From Lepturacanthus savala (lineage: Eukaryota > Chordata > Actinopteri > Scombriformes > Trichiuridae), in contig CM060464.1 of assembly GCA_030544235.1 (NCBI GenBank), forward strand, positions 38,023,780-38,087,779: DNA of 64,000 nucleotides. The letters run 5' to 3'. The position numbers and the translations under genes were made by a program. Shown piece by piece: positions 12,637 through 23,696 of the stretch (the first letter of the stretch is position 1; the number at the start of each line of letters is the position of its first letter). The notes under the pieces are model-generated. The model was not told where the DNA came from. It saw only the letters and a list, made by a program, of their open reading frames with translations, and did no database searches.

Positions 12637-13315
12637 GTACCTTACTAATGTCTGTGTATTATTTAAGCCTGATTGTGATTGTTATTCAGATACTCACAGT
12701 GTTTGTTTAGGTTGCTTAATTGCTTAATTGGTTTATGTTACTCTGGCTTAGTATGGGGGGGGATTGGTGGCCACCTTACTTCTGGTAGTTGAGACCTGGT
12801 TATCAATGGCAATCGTCAGCTGGATGGTGAATGACCCAGTTTATTATGATCACATGCCTTTTGTCTATGAAGTATGTGGTTAGAGACCATGAGCTACATG
12901 AACTCCCTGTGGTAGGCGTAGCATTTTGTTGTTGTTTTTGTTTGTTGTTTTACTTTGTTGTTTTTGGTGCCTACTCAGCAGTGCCATTAGGGTGCCGTTG
13001 GTAGTTATGCTTCTATGAGTGCACTGAAGGCTAGGTTGTGGTTAGTCAGGGATCTTTTGTTGAGTTAGATGTGGGGTAGCTCTTTAGCTTCATTTGATAT
13101 ATAAAGCTACTCACCATTCCATCTTGTAGTATTGTGGTTGATAACAGGGTTTGGGCTATATTGTTTTAACATCAGTGTGATTGCTTGATAAATTATATTA
13201 TTTTGAATTGGGTTTTGCATTGTCATTGTGGTGGCCTGTTGATTGCTTGTTATTGGGTTCAGGTTAAACCTTTGTAGCCTTAAAGGGTTTTGTTAAATAG
13301 ATCCTGTGAAAGAAT
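12637..13315 (+). other. Untranslated leader of Gmr1-like element
   Basis: T/G-rich stretch between the left LTR fragment and gag without an appreciable reading frame. By position it is the 5' untranslated leader. No primer binding site could be assigned with confidence. Confidence 0.5.
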
Positions 13316-14360
13316 TTGTGGCTATCAGTTGAGTTGCTAAGACAGCTAAAGGTAGATGATTTGTGGAGAGTTATTGGTCATTATCAACTGAGCTTTGATG
13401 TTGCGCCAGGTTGTGCTAAGAAACAGGAAGTTGTTGCTTCCATACAGGCTGGGTTAATGATCAAGGGGACCCTGGAGGAGGAGGACATGTCCTCGGCCAC
13501 TTCTGGTAGAGCTGCAGTGGGTGTAGTGGGTATGAGGGCTGGTTTGTCATTTGCAGAGCAAAGAAAGAGCGCTGCTGATGAGGAGTCTGACAGTAGGCCT
13601 AGAGACAGTTTAGGCAACATGGTTCGACTCTTACCAAAGTTTAATGAAAGAAATCCTGATGTACTCTTTTCATTATTTGAGTCTGGTCAATGAGAGGAGT
13701 TGGGCTGATTCATATCACACAGCATTAATTCAGGGTGTAATTCCACCTAAAGCTCAAGAGGCCTATTTAGCACTTGATCCTGCAGATAGGAAATCTTATG
13801 ACAAAGTAAAATCTGCTGTACTTCTATCCTATGAACTGAGCACTGAAGACGGTTGCACTTCAGAAATTGGTGTAAAACTGATAAACAGTCATGTGGAAGT
13901 AGCCAGAGAGTTGGTAAGTCACTTTAAACATTGGCGTGAGGCTGCAGGAGTTGGGACTCTGGATGACCTATACAAGGTTTTGTTGTTGGAGCAGTATCAC
14001 TCATGAATCCATTGTAAATCACCTCAATGAGAAAAAAACAAAAACTGCCCTTGAAGCTGCCAAGAGGGCTGATGAGTTTGTGTTGATGAACAAAAGTCAC
14101 GCTAGTGAGTTCCATGGTGTAAGTTAAGCCTACAGGGTCTGCTCAGAATAGAGGTCATCAGTCTCATTACCGCGCGGAGTTCCTGAGCAGGAGTTCTAGT
14201 GTCTCACCTCCTCATACAATACATGCTAGTCCATGTAGAGTTGATTCTGACTCTATTTGCATCTATTGTTTGGGAAGGGGACACTGGAAGAAGGATTGCC
14301 CGGTTCTTAGAGGTAGAACGTATAATGGTAAGGGTGTATTGCCTGCTTGACCTCAAACCA
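13316..14360 (+). pseudogene. gag pseudogene of Gmr1-like element
   Basis: Gag would form the particle that packages element RNA. An N-terminal segment (13316-13690) is followed in other frames by a capsid-like helical region resembling the retroelement-derived SCAN fold (13644-14006, containing SHFKHWREAAGVGTLDDLYK) and a basic linker (14007-14127). A CCHC zinc knuckle, C-x2-C-x4-H-x4-C, lies at 14258-14299 and fits the nucleocapsid. At least two frameshifts separate these parts. The start is the first Met of the N-terminal block; a TTG or upstream start is possible. Family assignment rests on domain order and the knuckle. Confidence 0.7.
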
Positions 14361-14439
14361 TGTCTGCATGCATCAGTGGGTGACAGGGGATTGGGGGACC
14401 AGATGATGAGGTGAGTAAAGCCATAAGGTAAGGCCATCA

Positions 14440-15100
14440 ATGACTGCTCTACCAATTCCTTCTGTGAAACGCAGATTTCCAAGCGCACCACTGAACCCTG
14501 ACTTCACTGTTCTAGACAAGGTACCTCCTGACTACAGTTACTTCATCACAACATGTTTTGTTTCTGTGGAGAGTAGTCCACAAAAACTACCTGAAAAGAT
14601 ACTGTGGGACATAGGGGGTTCAGTATCTTTCATTTTAGACTCTGTATTAGATTTTTCTGAGAGGTCAAGTCTGGGGAGAAATGTGCTAAGCTGAGATATC
14701 GGTATGCATACTTGGCTGGTTCCCCTGCACAAAATCCAACTTGACTCTGAACTGGTTAAGGGGGAAGTTGCAGTAGCCCATAGGTCAACCTGCCAGTGGA
14801 AGGTGTCTTTCATTCTAGGTAATGATCTGGCAGGCAGGAGGGTAGGAGAGGGGGTTCCACCACCACCTCCTATAGTGACATTTGGACCAATGGTTTCATC
14901 TAGTCCTGACAGTAATGAGAGGGTGTTTCCAGGAGTGTTCACTGCTTGTGTAGTGACTCGCTCTATGGGGCGATCAGAACCTAAAGGAGGAGCTAAAGAG
15001 CGAGCTAAACAAAATGCTGTTGAACTAACTGATCTGCCTCTTTCCCTGTCTTTTGGACAGGGAAAGAGGCATGGTCAACAGGAAGACCCAGAGCTGAGAT
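14440..15100 (+). pseudogene. Aspartic protease pseudogene of Gmr1-like element
   Basis: Retropepsin-like region that would process the polyprotein. The active-site triad position reads D-I-G (near 14608, in LWDIGGSVSFIL) instead of the usual D-S/T-G. A second block (14704-14850) has the hydrophobic pattern VSFILGNDLAG of a retropepsin C-terminal half. A stop near 14694 and frame changes break the frame. The segment lies between the gag knuckle and integrase, as expected. Confidence 0.6.
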
Positions 15101-15106
15101 CATTAT

Positions 15107-16250
15107 TTGGTGAGGTCAAGTCCACAGAAGAGGTGGAGCTTGGCACATGGGTATTTTCTATTGGATGATGTGCTGGTTCATAAGTGGCTTCCTCATGGTG
15201 GCTGTTCTGTAAATGATCCAGTGTTTCAGGTTGTCATTCTTACAACGTTCAGGGACATGGTTTTGGAGACAGCCCATGGTGGTGTAGCAGACCATATGAA
15301 GGTAAAAAGACCTGTGATAGGTTGCTATGTTATTTCTTCTGGCCAGGGCTAAGGAAGGATATTACTAGGTTTATCAAGACCTGTCATACCTGCCAGCTTT
15401 CTGGTAAGCCTAACCACACCATTAAACCCACACCTCTTTATCCCGTTCCTGCAGTGAGTGAGCCGTTCAAGCATATCATCGACTGTGTAGGACCTCTCCC
15501 TCCATCGAAATCAGGGTGCATCTATCTGTTGAGGGTAATATGTCAAACCACTCAGTACCCAGCAGCGTATATCCACTATGATCCATCACTACACAGTGCA
15601 TTGTGAAAGGTGTCTCAGTTTATATCTTTGGTATTCTTAGCATCATACAGAGTGACCAGGGATCAAACTTCACATTACAAATGTTTGTCTAAGTTCCACA
15701 ACACTTAAAGATGAAGCATAATAAACTTACCATGCTCAGAGCCAGGGGCTCTTCAGGGGTTCCATCAAACTCTGAAGTCACTGCCGTCTTCCTATTGTAC
15801 TAAGTTTAAAGCGGACTAGGAGGAGGGACGACATTAGCTTATGCTGTTGGCTAGAGAACAGGAGAGTACAGGATTTAGTCCCAGTGAATTGGTGTTTGGA
15901 TATAGATGGCGGGCGAACATCTGACAGCTGTCCAGAAGAAGATGAAGCAGTACTATGACCACAGAACAGAGCCTCGAGTGTTCTGTCCTGGGGACCAAGT
16001 GTTGGCATTATTGCCCATCTCTACTTCACCGGTCCAGGCCAGGTTCACTGGACTATACACAGTGGTTTGACAGGTCTTTGAGCAGAACTATTTAATAATC
16101 CTGACCGGAAAAAGTCAACTCAACTTGCTAAAAGGTTATTATGCCATGTATCCCATGTATTCAGCTCAGGAGCAAGTATAGATGAGGAGGTTAAGCCTAC
16201 TATGTTGGTTACTGTCAAGCACATAACAAAAACCAAGGGAGACACAGTAT
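15107..16250 (+). pseudogene. Integrase pseudogene of Gmr1-like element
   Basis: The integrase would insert element cDNA. Visible parts in order: an HHCC zinc-binding domain (15270-15405, ending CHTCQ), the start of the catalytic core with its first Asp in IIDCVGPLP (near 15480), the second Asp in SDQGSNF (near 15650), a stretch near 15755 where the expected catalytic Glu appears replaced by Gln (ALQGFHQT), and a C-terminal region (15900-16180) containing VFCPGDQVLALLP. Several frameshifts and stops interrupt it. It precedes the reverse transcriptase, the reverse of ordinary Ty3/gypsy order. Confidence 0.75.
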
Positions 16251-16700
16251 TCAAATAAACCTTACATTCATTAAATAAATCAAAAGTTAGTCAAAGAATT
16301 AAATCCGGTGGAGGGGAGAACGGGGAACTGAACAGAACAGCCCAGAGAGACAAGAGAGGCTTATATAATGGGTGGCGATGCCCAGGCCCAGGTGCCCACA
16401 CTTAGCTAATTGACCTGCTTGCTCTGCTCTCCAGTCCTATTGGGCAAAAGAAAAGAGAGGATTTGGAGCAAAGCACATTAACCAAAAGAAACAAAACTAA
16501 CCAAAGTGAACTATAAAATACAATGCTACACCAGACCAATAACGTATCAAATAACACCATACTATAAGACACAATATACCATAATACTATATACAGGGAA
16601 CAGTTACCTCGACTAATGTTTTCATCAGCTGTGGCAGCATTGGCAGCAGAGAAAGGTGAGGCGGATTCAAGTAGGGTGGTAGACAGAGCACTGTGTCCTC
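16251..16700. other. Spacer between integrase and reverse transcriptase
   Basis: AT-rich sequence with no recognisable domain. It could be the natural integrase-RT linker of this element with decay, or contain a small unrecognised insertion. The polyprotein pattern resumes near 16699. Confidence 0.4.
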
Positions 16701-17245
16701 GGCTCAAAAATTCATAGCTGATTTCAGTGATCTAGTGGGTCATTTACCTGAGGAACAGAGCAGTTTTCTGAGCTGATAGCTACTTTCCCATCTCTGTTTT
16801 CTGATATTTCTTCTCATACTCATTTATTGCAGCATGATATTGATGTTGGAGAAGCTGAGCCAATTTGTCAGAGATTCTAGTCCCACTGGAGAAGCACCGC
16901 CGCCTGGATGTCGAGGTTCAGTATATGATCGACAACGGGTTGGCGGTGCCTTCAAACTCCAGTTGAGCCTGTCCGTGTATACTGGTAGGAAAACCAGACC
17001 ATACAGACAGGTCTCTTTACCTTGGATGGAGGATTGTGTGGATGCAGTGGGCTCTGCCAGGTTTGTGAATAAGTTCGATCTGTGGGGTTACTGGCTACTG
17101 GCAGGTTTCACCGACTCCCCGTGCCCAAGAGATTTTTGTATGAGTTTGGAAGGGCTACAGTGACATACCTGGGGAAGGTATTAGGGCAAGAACAGGTGAA
17201 ACCAAGAGTTGCTGGGGGGTAGGCAGCGGTCGATAGAGGTGTGGG
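16701..17245 (+). pseudogene. Reverse transcriptase remnant of Gmr1-like element
   Basis: Starts with a linker ending HDIDVGEAEPI (near 16830), typical of the segment just before gypsy reverse transcriptases. It continues through a compressed fingers region to MEDCVDAVGSARFVNKFDL (near 17030), the motif A area, then jumps to VTYLGKVLGQ (near 17165) close to the end of the domain. The segment with the catalytic YxDD is deleted and RNase H is absent. Its position downstream of integrase is the key diagnostic of the element. Confidence 0.75.
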
Positions 17246-17275
17246 TGGAGGATGGCCGCGGTGTTGGGCCTCTGT

Positions 17276-17289
17276 TTTAAGGGGGAGAG
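17276..17289 (+). promoter_or_regulatory. Polypurine tract of Gmr1-like element
   Basis: Purine run AAGGGGGAGAG immediately before the LTR start TGTTATG, the expected site for priming plus-strand DNA synthesis. Confidence 0.75.
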
Positions 17290-17664
17290 TGTTATGTATT
17301 CCTGAGGAATAGGTGTCCTTCTTCTGTGGGGTGGAGGAGGGGCTGTTTTCCCGGTGCATTGTGGTTTTGTCTTTTTTTCCCTATCAGGTCAGCTCCAGTA
17401 CTGGTGAACATGGTTTGGGCTTATTTCCTGGAAGAGTATTTGAGGAGAAGACTCCAGGGCTGTTTTTTCTCTCTCTGTCTGCCATGACTAGATGATCAGT
17501 TGCACATTCTCCATGCAACAATCCAAACCACTTTACACATAGTCAACAATTGTACTGATCTTTAGTTTTCTTTGTAATTTAGGCCTTAAATTTTAATAAA
17601 TCTTTAGAAATGGTTTCACTGTGTAGTCTCCCCTTTGTTGTGATCTGCCTTGAGCCGGGTTGTC
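17290..17664 (+). repeat. 3' LTR of Gmr1-like element
   Basis: 375 bp beginning TGTTATG and ending GGTTGTCA; the end agrees with the left LTR fragment, which also ends TTGTCA. A possible polyadenylation signal (AATAAA in TTTTAATAAATC) lies near 17595. Triplet-array sequence (TAACAGTAACAGCAGCAG) follows directly. Confidence 0.85.
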
Positions 17665-18467
17665 ATAACAGTAACAGCAGCAGTAATATTGTTACCATCA
17701 GCAGCTTAGCCTCACTTTGCTGTGTTTGTTGTGGTTCTTCAGATCATCTGGAATTATCATGGGTACAACTGGATACTGAAAAATGGCCTCCATTCATTTC
17801 AATGTTAGTTGCTTGCCTGGTTCATATGCTGAAAAGTTCCTGACTTCCGGGTTTATTTTCCACATAGTCACCTCCCATGGTGCTCTGGAGCCTCCCATCA
17901 TTCCCCAGGGTAATGAGAATGTGTAAGTTGATCAAACTCACCAGCACGTGGCTCTGCCCCCTTGATGCTAATCCTCTGAAATCTGTTTTCTAGTGAGGAT
18001 TAGTAGCAGCAGAACAAGGCTTAGAACTCTCTGCTGAGTCCAGATGAGAAATCCAATACAGGTGCATGTCAGGGCTGAGCCTGATGATTTCCTGTCAGTA
18101 TCATAGCAGAGAAAGCTGCTGCTGGTCCATCCTCAGGGAGCAGAACAGACGCTCAGCCTCTAACACCAATCACACACCAAACTCTGTTCAGTTTGTAGCT
18201 GCATCACCTCCATCTCTGCTCAGTGCTGATCACCTTCAGGACTATAACATTAAATGAGAATCATGTAAGTCTCGTGATGGTTTCTAAGTGTCCTGTGGGT
18301 GAAAACTCTTTTTATTCTGTCAAATTTACATCTGTCTAATGCAGATCTCTTTCTTGTTGTTCTTGAACGTGTCAAACATTATCAGTATCTACCTGAAGGT
18401 GCACTGATTAAAATTTAAAACTGTCCAATGGATGAAGTGAGATATAAATGAGATTGTTTCTAATCTA
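17665..18467. other. Triplet-array remnant then unique DNA
   Basis: 17665-17704 continues the AGC/AGT/AAC array of 9281-12499. The rest, to the 3' end of the minus-strand LINE, is unique sequence in which I see no gene or element. Confidence 0.55.
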
Positions 18468-19066
18468 TTCAATTCACTTAACTTTTATTTATATAGCCCA
18501 ATTTTACAACACAGTTGTCTCAAAGTGCTTCACAAAATCCAGTCCAAAGTGACCCAGACATCCCCCATCCTTAGACCCTCCTTCTCAACAAGGAAAAACT
18601 CCAAAACCCAGTGGGAAAAAGGAGAAACCTCGAGGAGAACCACAGTGAAGGACAGATCCACTCCCATGGACGGACAGACTATAGATGAACCAGGACTGAC
18701 AGACATCCATCTGATGATGATGTATTAGTCTGTAAAGATGTTTCAGTCTGTAGAGATGCTGTAGGGTGGGGGTAGAAGGGTGGGTACAACCAGGCAGGTG
18801 AAGGAGTAGGTTCATCAGGGGCCTCCATGAGTCACATCAGGAGTCGTCATCATTGGGCCTCGTGTGGTTGAACTGAAACAGTAGCAGGGAGAAGGACTCT
18901 GGGTGAATAGTGATGTAAAGACCAAGTATAAACTAGATCCTGTTTATTAATGACAGACAGTGGTAGATGGTACCAGAAAGAGATGATAGGACTCAGTGAC
19001 TGTACTTCCCCCAGCATTCTCACTCCTAGGGCAGCTTAGACTGAACTGTGGGTCTGAAGTCTACCT
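18468..19066 (-). other. 3' untranslated tail of the LINE
   Basis: Matches, in reverse complement, the 3' tail of the plus-strand copy at 62050-62546, for example the segment around 18590-18720. It holds no reading frame. The outer boundary near 18468 is where the two copies stop resembling each other. Confidence 0.75.
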
Positions 19067-19529
19067 TTAGCTACCCTGACCATAGGCCTTTTGGAACAGG
19101 AATGTTTTCAGTCTAACCTTAAATGCACAGACTGTGTCGGCCTCTTTAATATCAGTTGGGAGTTGGTTCCATAAAACAGGGGCTTGGTAACTAAAGGCTC
19201 TAGCTCCTACTGTACTTTTATGGACCAGTGGAACTACCAGTAGACCTGCATTCTGAGAGAGAAGTGTTCTGGTTGGATGGTACGGGACCAGAGCATCTTT
19301 AAGATAAGAGGGGCCCATACCATTAATGGTTTTATAAGTGAGTAGTAGGATTTTAAATTTAATTCTGAACTCAACAGGAAGCCAATGAAGGGCTTGGAGT
19401 ATTGAGATGATGTGCTCTCTTCTATTAGTTCCTGTTAGTAAATGAGGTGCTGCGTTTTGAACCAGTTGAAAACTTTTTAGGGAACTTTTAGGACCCGCTA
19501 CTAATAGGGAGTTACAGTAATCTAATCTA
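19067..19529 (-). pseudogene. LINE ORF2 C-terminal fragment
   Basis: Encodes the region after the reverse transcriptase: DYCNSLL near the N-terminal edge, QLVQNAAPHLLTGT, then ALHWLPVEFRIKFKILLLTY and a C-terminal RAFSYQAPVLWNQLP. These are conserved blocks of fish L2/CR1-type ORF2 C-termini with no independent enzymatic role known to me. The fragment is open to its stop at 19067 but is cut at its N-terminal side by the Tc1-like transposon at 19530. Excising that transposon with one TA restores sequence continuity with 20632. Confidence 0.8.
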
Positions 19530-20629
19530 CACTCAGCGGCCACTTTATTAGGTCCACCATGCTAGTAACGGGTTGGACCCCCTTTTGCCTTCAGAACTGC
19601 CTCAATTCTTTGTGGCATAGATTCAACAAGGTGCTGGAAGCATTTCTCAGAGTTTGGTCCATATTGACATGATGGCATCACACAGTTGGCACAGATTTGT
19701 CGGCTGCACATCCATGATGCAAATCTCCCGTTCCACCACATCCCAAAGATGCTCTATTGGATTGAGATCTGGTGACTGTGGAGGCCATTTGAGTACAGTG
19801 AACTCATTGTCATGTTCAAGAAACCAGTCTGAGATGATTCCAGCTTTATGACATGGTGCATTATCCTGCTGAAAGTAGCATGAGAAGTTGGGTACATTGT
19901 GGTCATAAAGGGATGGACATGGTCAGCAACAATACTCAGGTAGGCTGTGGCGTTGCAACGATGCTCAATTGGTACCAAGGGGCCCAAAGAGTGCCAAGAA
20001 AACATTCCCCACACTCCGAATGTCGCAGCAGAAATCCAGACTCATCAGACCAGGCAACGTTTTTCCAATCTTCTATTGTCCAATTTCGATGAGCTTGTGC
20101 AAATTGTAGCCTCAGTTTCCTGTTCTTAGCTGAAAGGAGTGGCACCCGGCGTGGTCTTCTGTTGCTGTAGCCCATCTGCCTCAAAGTTGGACGTACTGTG
20201 CGTTCAGAGATGCTCTTCTGCCTACCTTGGTTGTAACGGGTGGTTATTTGAGTCACTGTTGCCTTTCTATCAGCTCCAACCAGTCTGGCCATTCTCCTCT
20301 GACCTCTGGCATCAACAAGGCATTTCCACCCACAGAACTGCCACTCACTGGATATTTTTTCTTTTTCGGACCATTCTCTGTAAACCCTAGAGATGGTTGT
20401 GTCTGAAATACTCAGACCAGCCCTTCTGGCACCAACAACCATGCCACGTTCAAAGTCACTCAAATCACCTTTCTTCCCCATACTGATGCTCAGTTTGAAC
20501 TGCAGGAGATTGTCTTGACCATGTCTACATGCCTAAATGCACTGAGTTGCCGCCATGTGATTGGCTGATTAGAAATTAAGTGTTGACGAGCAGTTGGACA
20601 GGTGTACCTAATAAAGTGGCCGGTGAGTG
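19530..20629 (-). mobile_element. Tc1/mariner-like transposon, 1100 bp
   Basis: Ends in inverted repeats of the form CACTCA(G/C)CGGCCACTTT, continuing ATTAGGT(C/A)CACC, flanked by TA at 19528-19529 and 20630-20631, the normal Tc1/mariner target duplication. It encodes a broken transposase on the minus strand. At 1.1 kb it is shorter than the roughly 1.3-1.6 kb usual for autonomous relatives, in line with internal deletions. It interrupts the LINE ORF2. Confidence 0.92.
19660..20481 (-). pseudogene. Tc1-like transposase pseudogene
   Basis: DDE-family cut-and-paste transposase. The N-terminal part (20481 downward) begins MGKKGDLSDFERGMVVGAR, followed by a paired-type helix-turn-helix from which several residues are missing (SISDTTISRVYREW). 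Then come the second DNA-binding half and the start of the catalytic domain with WSDES (first Asp, near 20045). After LLRHSECGE a deletion and frameshift lead to a second block (20014-19754) carrying FSWHSLGPLVPIEH and ADHVHPF. The expected block between the two halves and the C-terminus are lost, so the protein is inactive. Confidence 0.85.
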
Positions 20630-20631
20630 TA

Positions 20632-22290
20632 GATGTAACAAATGCATGGATTAGTTTCATTTTTCCGAGTCATTTTTAGACAGGATATTTCTAATTTTGA
20701 CTATGTTATGTAGGTGAAAGAAGGCTGTTCTACAGGCTTGATTAATATGAACTTTAAATGATAAGTCTGGCTCTAATTATACTCCTAGGTTTTTAACTGT
20801 GGTGCTAGAGGCTATCTTCACATTATCTAGAGTTACTAGTTGCTCAGATAGGGACTCTCTAACACTTTTAGGGCCTAATATAATAACCAGTTTTATCAGG
20901 GTTAAGTAACAAATAGTTAACAGACATCCAGGTCATTATGTCTCTAACACAGGTACTTAGTTTATGTACCAGCCTGATCTGATCAGGTTTAATTGATAAG
21001 TATAGCTGTGTGTCATCTGCATAGCAGTGGAAATTTATGCCATGTTTTCTAATAATATTACCCAAGGGAAACATATATAGAGTAAACAAAATGGGCCCAA
21101 GGACTGACCCTTGTGGGACACCATAAGTGACTCTTGAGTATGATGATGATTGCTGGTTAACGCTAACAAACTGGAACCTATTAGATAAATAGGATTTAAA
21201 CCAGGAGAGAGCGGATCCTCTAATGCCTATGTCCTGTTCCAATCTCTGCAGTAAGATGCTGTGGTCGATTGTATCAAACGCAGCACTTAGATCCAGCAGG
21301 ACCAGGACCGAGCCCAGTCCATCATCAGCAGCCAACAACAAGTAATTCGTAACCTTGACTAGTGCTGTTTCAGTGCTGTGATGGGCCCGAAAACCGGACT
21401 GAAAATCTTCAAATAAACTATTGTCCTGTAAGTGCTGACACAGCTGTTTAACTACCACTCTTTGAAGAACTTTTGAAAAGAAGGGTAGATTTGAAATTGG
21501 CCTGTAGTTTACTAAAATATCTGGCTCAAGAGTGTTTTTTTTCAAGAGTGGTTTAATAACTGCATGTTTAAAAGCCTGTGGCACGTATCCAGTTATTAGG
21601 GACATGTTAATTATATCTAAGATATTATCAATAATTAAGGGCAGCGTCTCTTTAAGGAGTTTAGTTGGAATTGGATCTAGAATACATGTAGTTGACTTAG
21701 ATGAGATAATGATTTTAGTTATCTGGGCTGGGTCTGCAGGGGTGAATTTATCCAGTAATATTACTGGGTTTAAAGGGGCTTCTAAGCTACAGCCTGAGCT
21801 TCCTCAGCACTGATGTTAGGAAGGATTTGATCTATTTTATCTCTAATAGTTAAGATTTTATTATTAAAGAAATTTAAGAAGTCATCACAGCTGAGACTAA
21901 CTGGAATAGATGGATCTACTGAGCTGTGACTGTTGGTCAGCCTGGCTACAGTGCTGAACAGGAATCTGGGGTTACTCTTATTTTCTTCTATTAACGATGA
22001 ATAATACCTAGTTTTTGCCGTATGCAGGGCCTGCTTATAAGCCAATAGACTGTTCTTCCAGGCTCTGAGGGAATGATCTGTGCGGGAGCGGCGCCATAGC
22101 TTCTCTAATTTACGTGTAACTTTTTTAAGGGAACGTGTTTCAGTATTATACCAGGGAGATAATGTCCTGGGTCTAACAGTTTTACATTTTAATGGGGCTA
22201 CCAGGTCTAAAGCACTATGGAGGGTGTGCATCGTATTTTCAACTAACTCATCACATGTAGCAGGACACAACATGTCTGAGCTGCTGTTCT
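20632..22290 (-). pseudogene. LINE ORF2 reverse transcriptase region
   Basis: Reverse transcriptase that would copy LINE RNA at the nicked target. Upstream linker at 22273-21782 (SPWYNTETRSLKK; FLFSTVARLTNSHSS). RT proper at 21605-20868 shows VIKPLLKK, NYRPISNLPFFSKVL, the motif A area LDLSAAFDTIDH, GVPQGSVLGPILF, and the catalytic FHCYADDTQLY (near 21030). The open frame ends at 20868 after NYLLLNPDKT; the remainder up to 20632 is out of frame. A break near 21780 separates linker from RT. These motifs fit the L2/CR1 group; the exact family name is not certain. Confidence 0.85.
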
Positions 22291-22619
22291 CATAATTATA
22301 TGTGGGGGTGAATATTAGGCTGAATTATCTCTATATATTTACTGAATGGTCACATAATGTATTTTAATTTGAGTTCTAACTACTGGTGAGGGATTATCAT
22401 TGATTATAAACAGGTTATTAAGGTAAAAAGGTAATTAAGCAGTGATCTGAAAGAACTGGATTATGGGGGAGAACAACAAGGTCACTAATCTCAATCCCAT
22501 AAGTTAAAACCAGATCCAGGGTGTGACTGTGGGTTGGTTTATTTACATTCTGAGTGAAGCCAATTCCATCTAGTATGCTGCCAAAAGTGTTACTTAGAGA
22601 ATCACTATTGTTATCAACA

Positions 22620-23054
22620 TGTATGTTAAAGTCTCCTACAATTTAGTCATAGTTTAACACTATACTGGACAGAAAGGTTGAGAATTCTGCTAAAAATACA
22701 GAATAAGGACTAGGAGGGTGATAAACAACTACAAATAGGGCTGGTTTTTGTTTGTCTGCCTGGAATCAGTCATTGATAAAAGTAAAGTTTCTGACTGATA
22801 ATTATGATTATTTTTGGGACTAACACCTAAACTAGAGTGAGTGATGACTGCAACTCCTCCACCTCGACCAGTGCTTCTAGCTGTATGAAAGTTAATATGA
22901 CTAGGTGGAGTGGATTCATTGAGACTCACATACTCATCCTGCTGGAGCCAAGTTTCTGTTAGTGCTAAAATATCCAATTTATAATCACCGACCAGATCAT
23001 TTACCAGCAGAGATTTAGATGCTATAGACCTAATGTTTAGGAGTCCACATTTAA
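22620..23054 (-). pseudogene. LINE ORF2 endonuclease fragment
   Basis: Apurinic-like (EEP) endonuclease region that nicks target DNA. Visible motifs: LDILALTETWLQQDEYVSLN (22977 downward), with the catalytic-type Glu in TETWL, and RGGGVAVITHS. A stop follows near 22729, and the rest up to 22300 is decayed. The N-terminal edge is cut at 23054 by the gypsy insertion; the preceding coding sequence lies beyond it at 28803-28985. Confidence 0.75.
23050..23054. repeat. Target site duplication TTTAA (left)
   Basis: Matches TTTAA at 28798-28802 on the other side of the gypsy element; 5 bp is normal for Ty3/gypsy integration. Confidence 0.9.
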
Positions 23055-23696
23055 TGTTACGACTTGTGCGGAAACACGGAGACCCAAATGCAGATCAGTT
23101 CCAGGAGGGTTTATTTAAAGCCACAAAAAATACTTTTCAAAGTAACAACAAAAGTAGTCCACTAGGGCAGTAAGCAAAAATACTTTTCAAAGTAACAACA
23201 AAAGGAGTCCACTGGGGCGATAAGCAAAAATACTTCTCAAAGTAACAACAAAAGGAGTCCACTGGGGCAATAAGCAAAAATACTTTTCAAAGTAACAACA
23301 AAAGGTGTCCACTAAGGAGTAGGGAAAAAACACTTGTCAAAGTACAACAAAAAGAGTTTACAAAGTAGCAAACAAAATCTTTAAACAATCCAACAAAAGG
23401 TGACCGCAACGGGTACAAACGGCAGGAAACAAAATCAGGCAGGACAACAATAAATACCATGAACAGGGGAAGGAGCCAGAACCTCATACACGGGAAGACA
23501 CATGCAGACGATCAGACACAGAGGGAAGAACTAACAGGGCTTAAATACAGACAGGAACACAGAGGTAACAAGACACAGCTGGACATAATCACCATCAGGG
23601 AAGACACAGGAAGGGAGGGGTAGACCATACAGAGTAATCTGTTATTGCCGCTGCTGACCAGCAGGGCGGCCAGTGTCTCAGTCCCAGATACTAACA
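23055..23696 (-). repeat. 3' LTR of chromodomain gypsy element
   Basis: 642 bp, TGTTAG...CGTAACA in element orientation (TGTTA/TAACA ends). It contains a tandem 50-bp unit (AAATACTTTTCAAAGTAACA and on) in two fewer copies than the other LTR, accounting for the 100-bp length difference. Otherwise the two LTRs differ at only a few bases. Confidence 0.92.

Larger units (their letters stand above)
12500..17664 (+). mobile_element. Defective Gmr1-like Ty3/gypsy retrotransposon
   Basis: LTR retrotransposon in the order LTR fragment, gag, protease, integrase, reverse transcriptase, polypurine tract, LTR. Integrase lies upstream of reverse transcriptase, which is copia-like and characteristic of the Gmr1 group of Ty3/gypsy elements known from fish. 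The left LTR keeps only its 3' part (12500-12636) and abuts the triplet array; the right LTR is complete (17290-17664). All reading frames are broken, most of the reverse transcriptase core is missing and no RNase H is recognisable, so the copy cannot be autonomous. The array continues on the right, so the element inserted into it or was later joined to it. Confidence 0.8.

Noticed and set aside
16402..16707. 101-codon minus-strand frame between integrase and RT
   Set aside because: No domain; lies in the decayed spacer of the Gmr1-like element.
17290..17670. LTR ending at 17670 with TGTTATG/CATAACA inverted ends
   Set aside because: The left LTR fragment ends TTGTCA with different sequence following, so TAACA after 17664 is better read as the start of the flanking triplet array.
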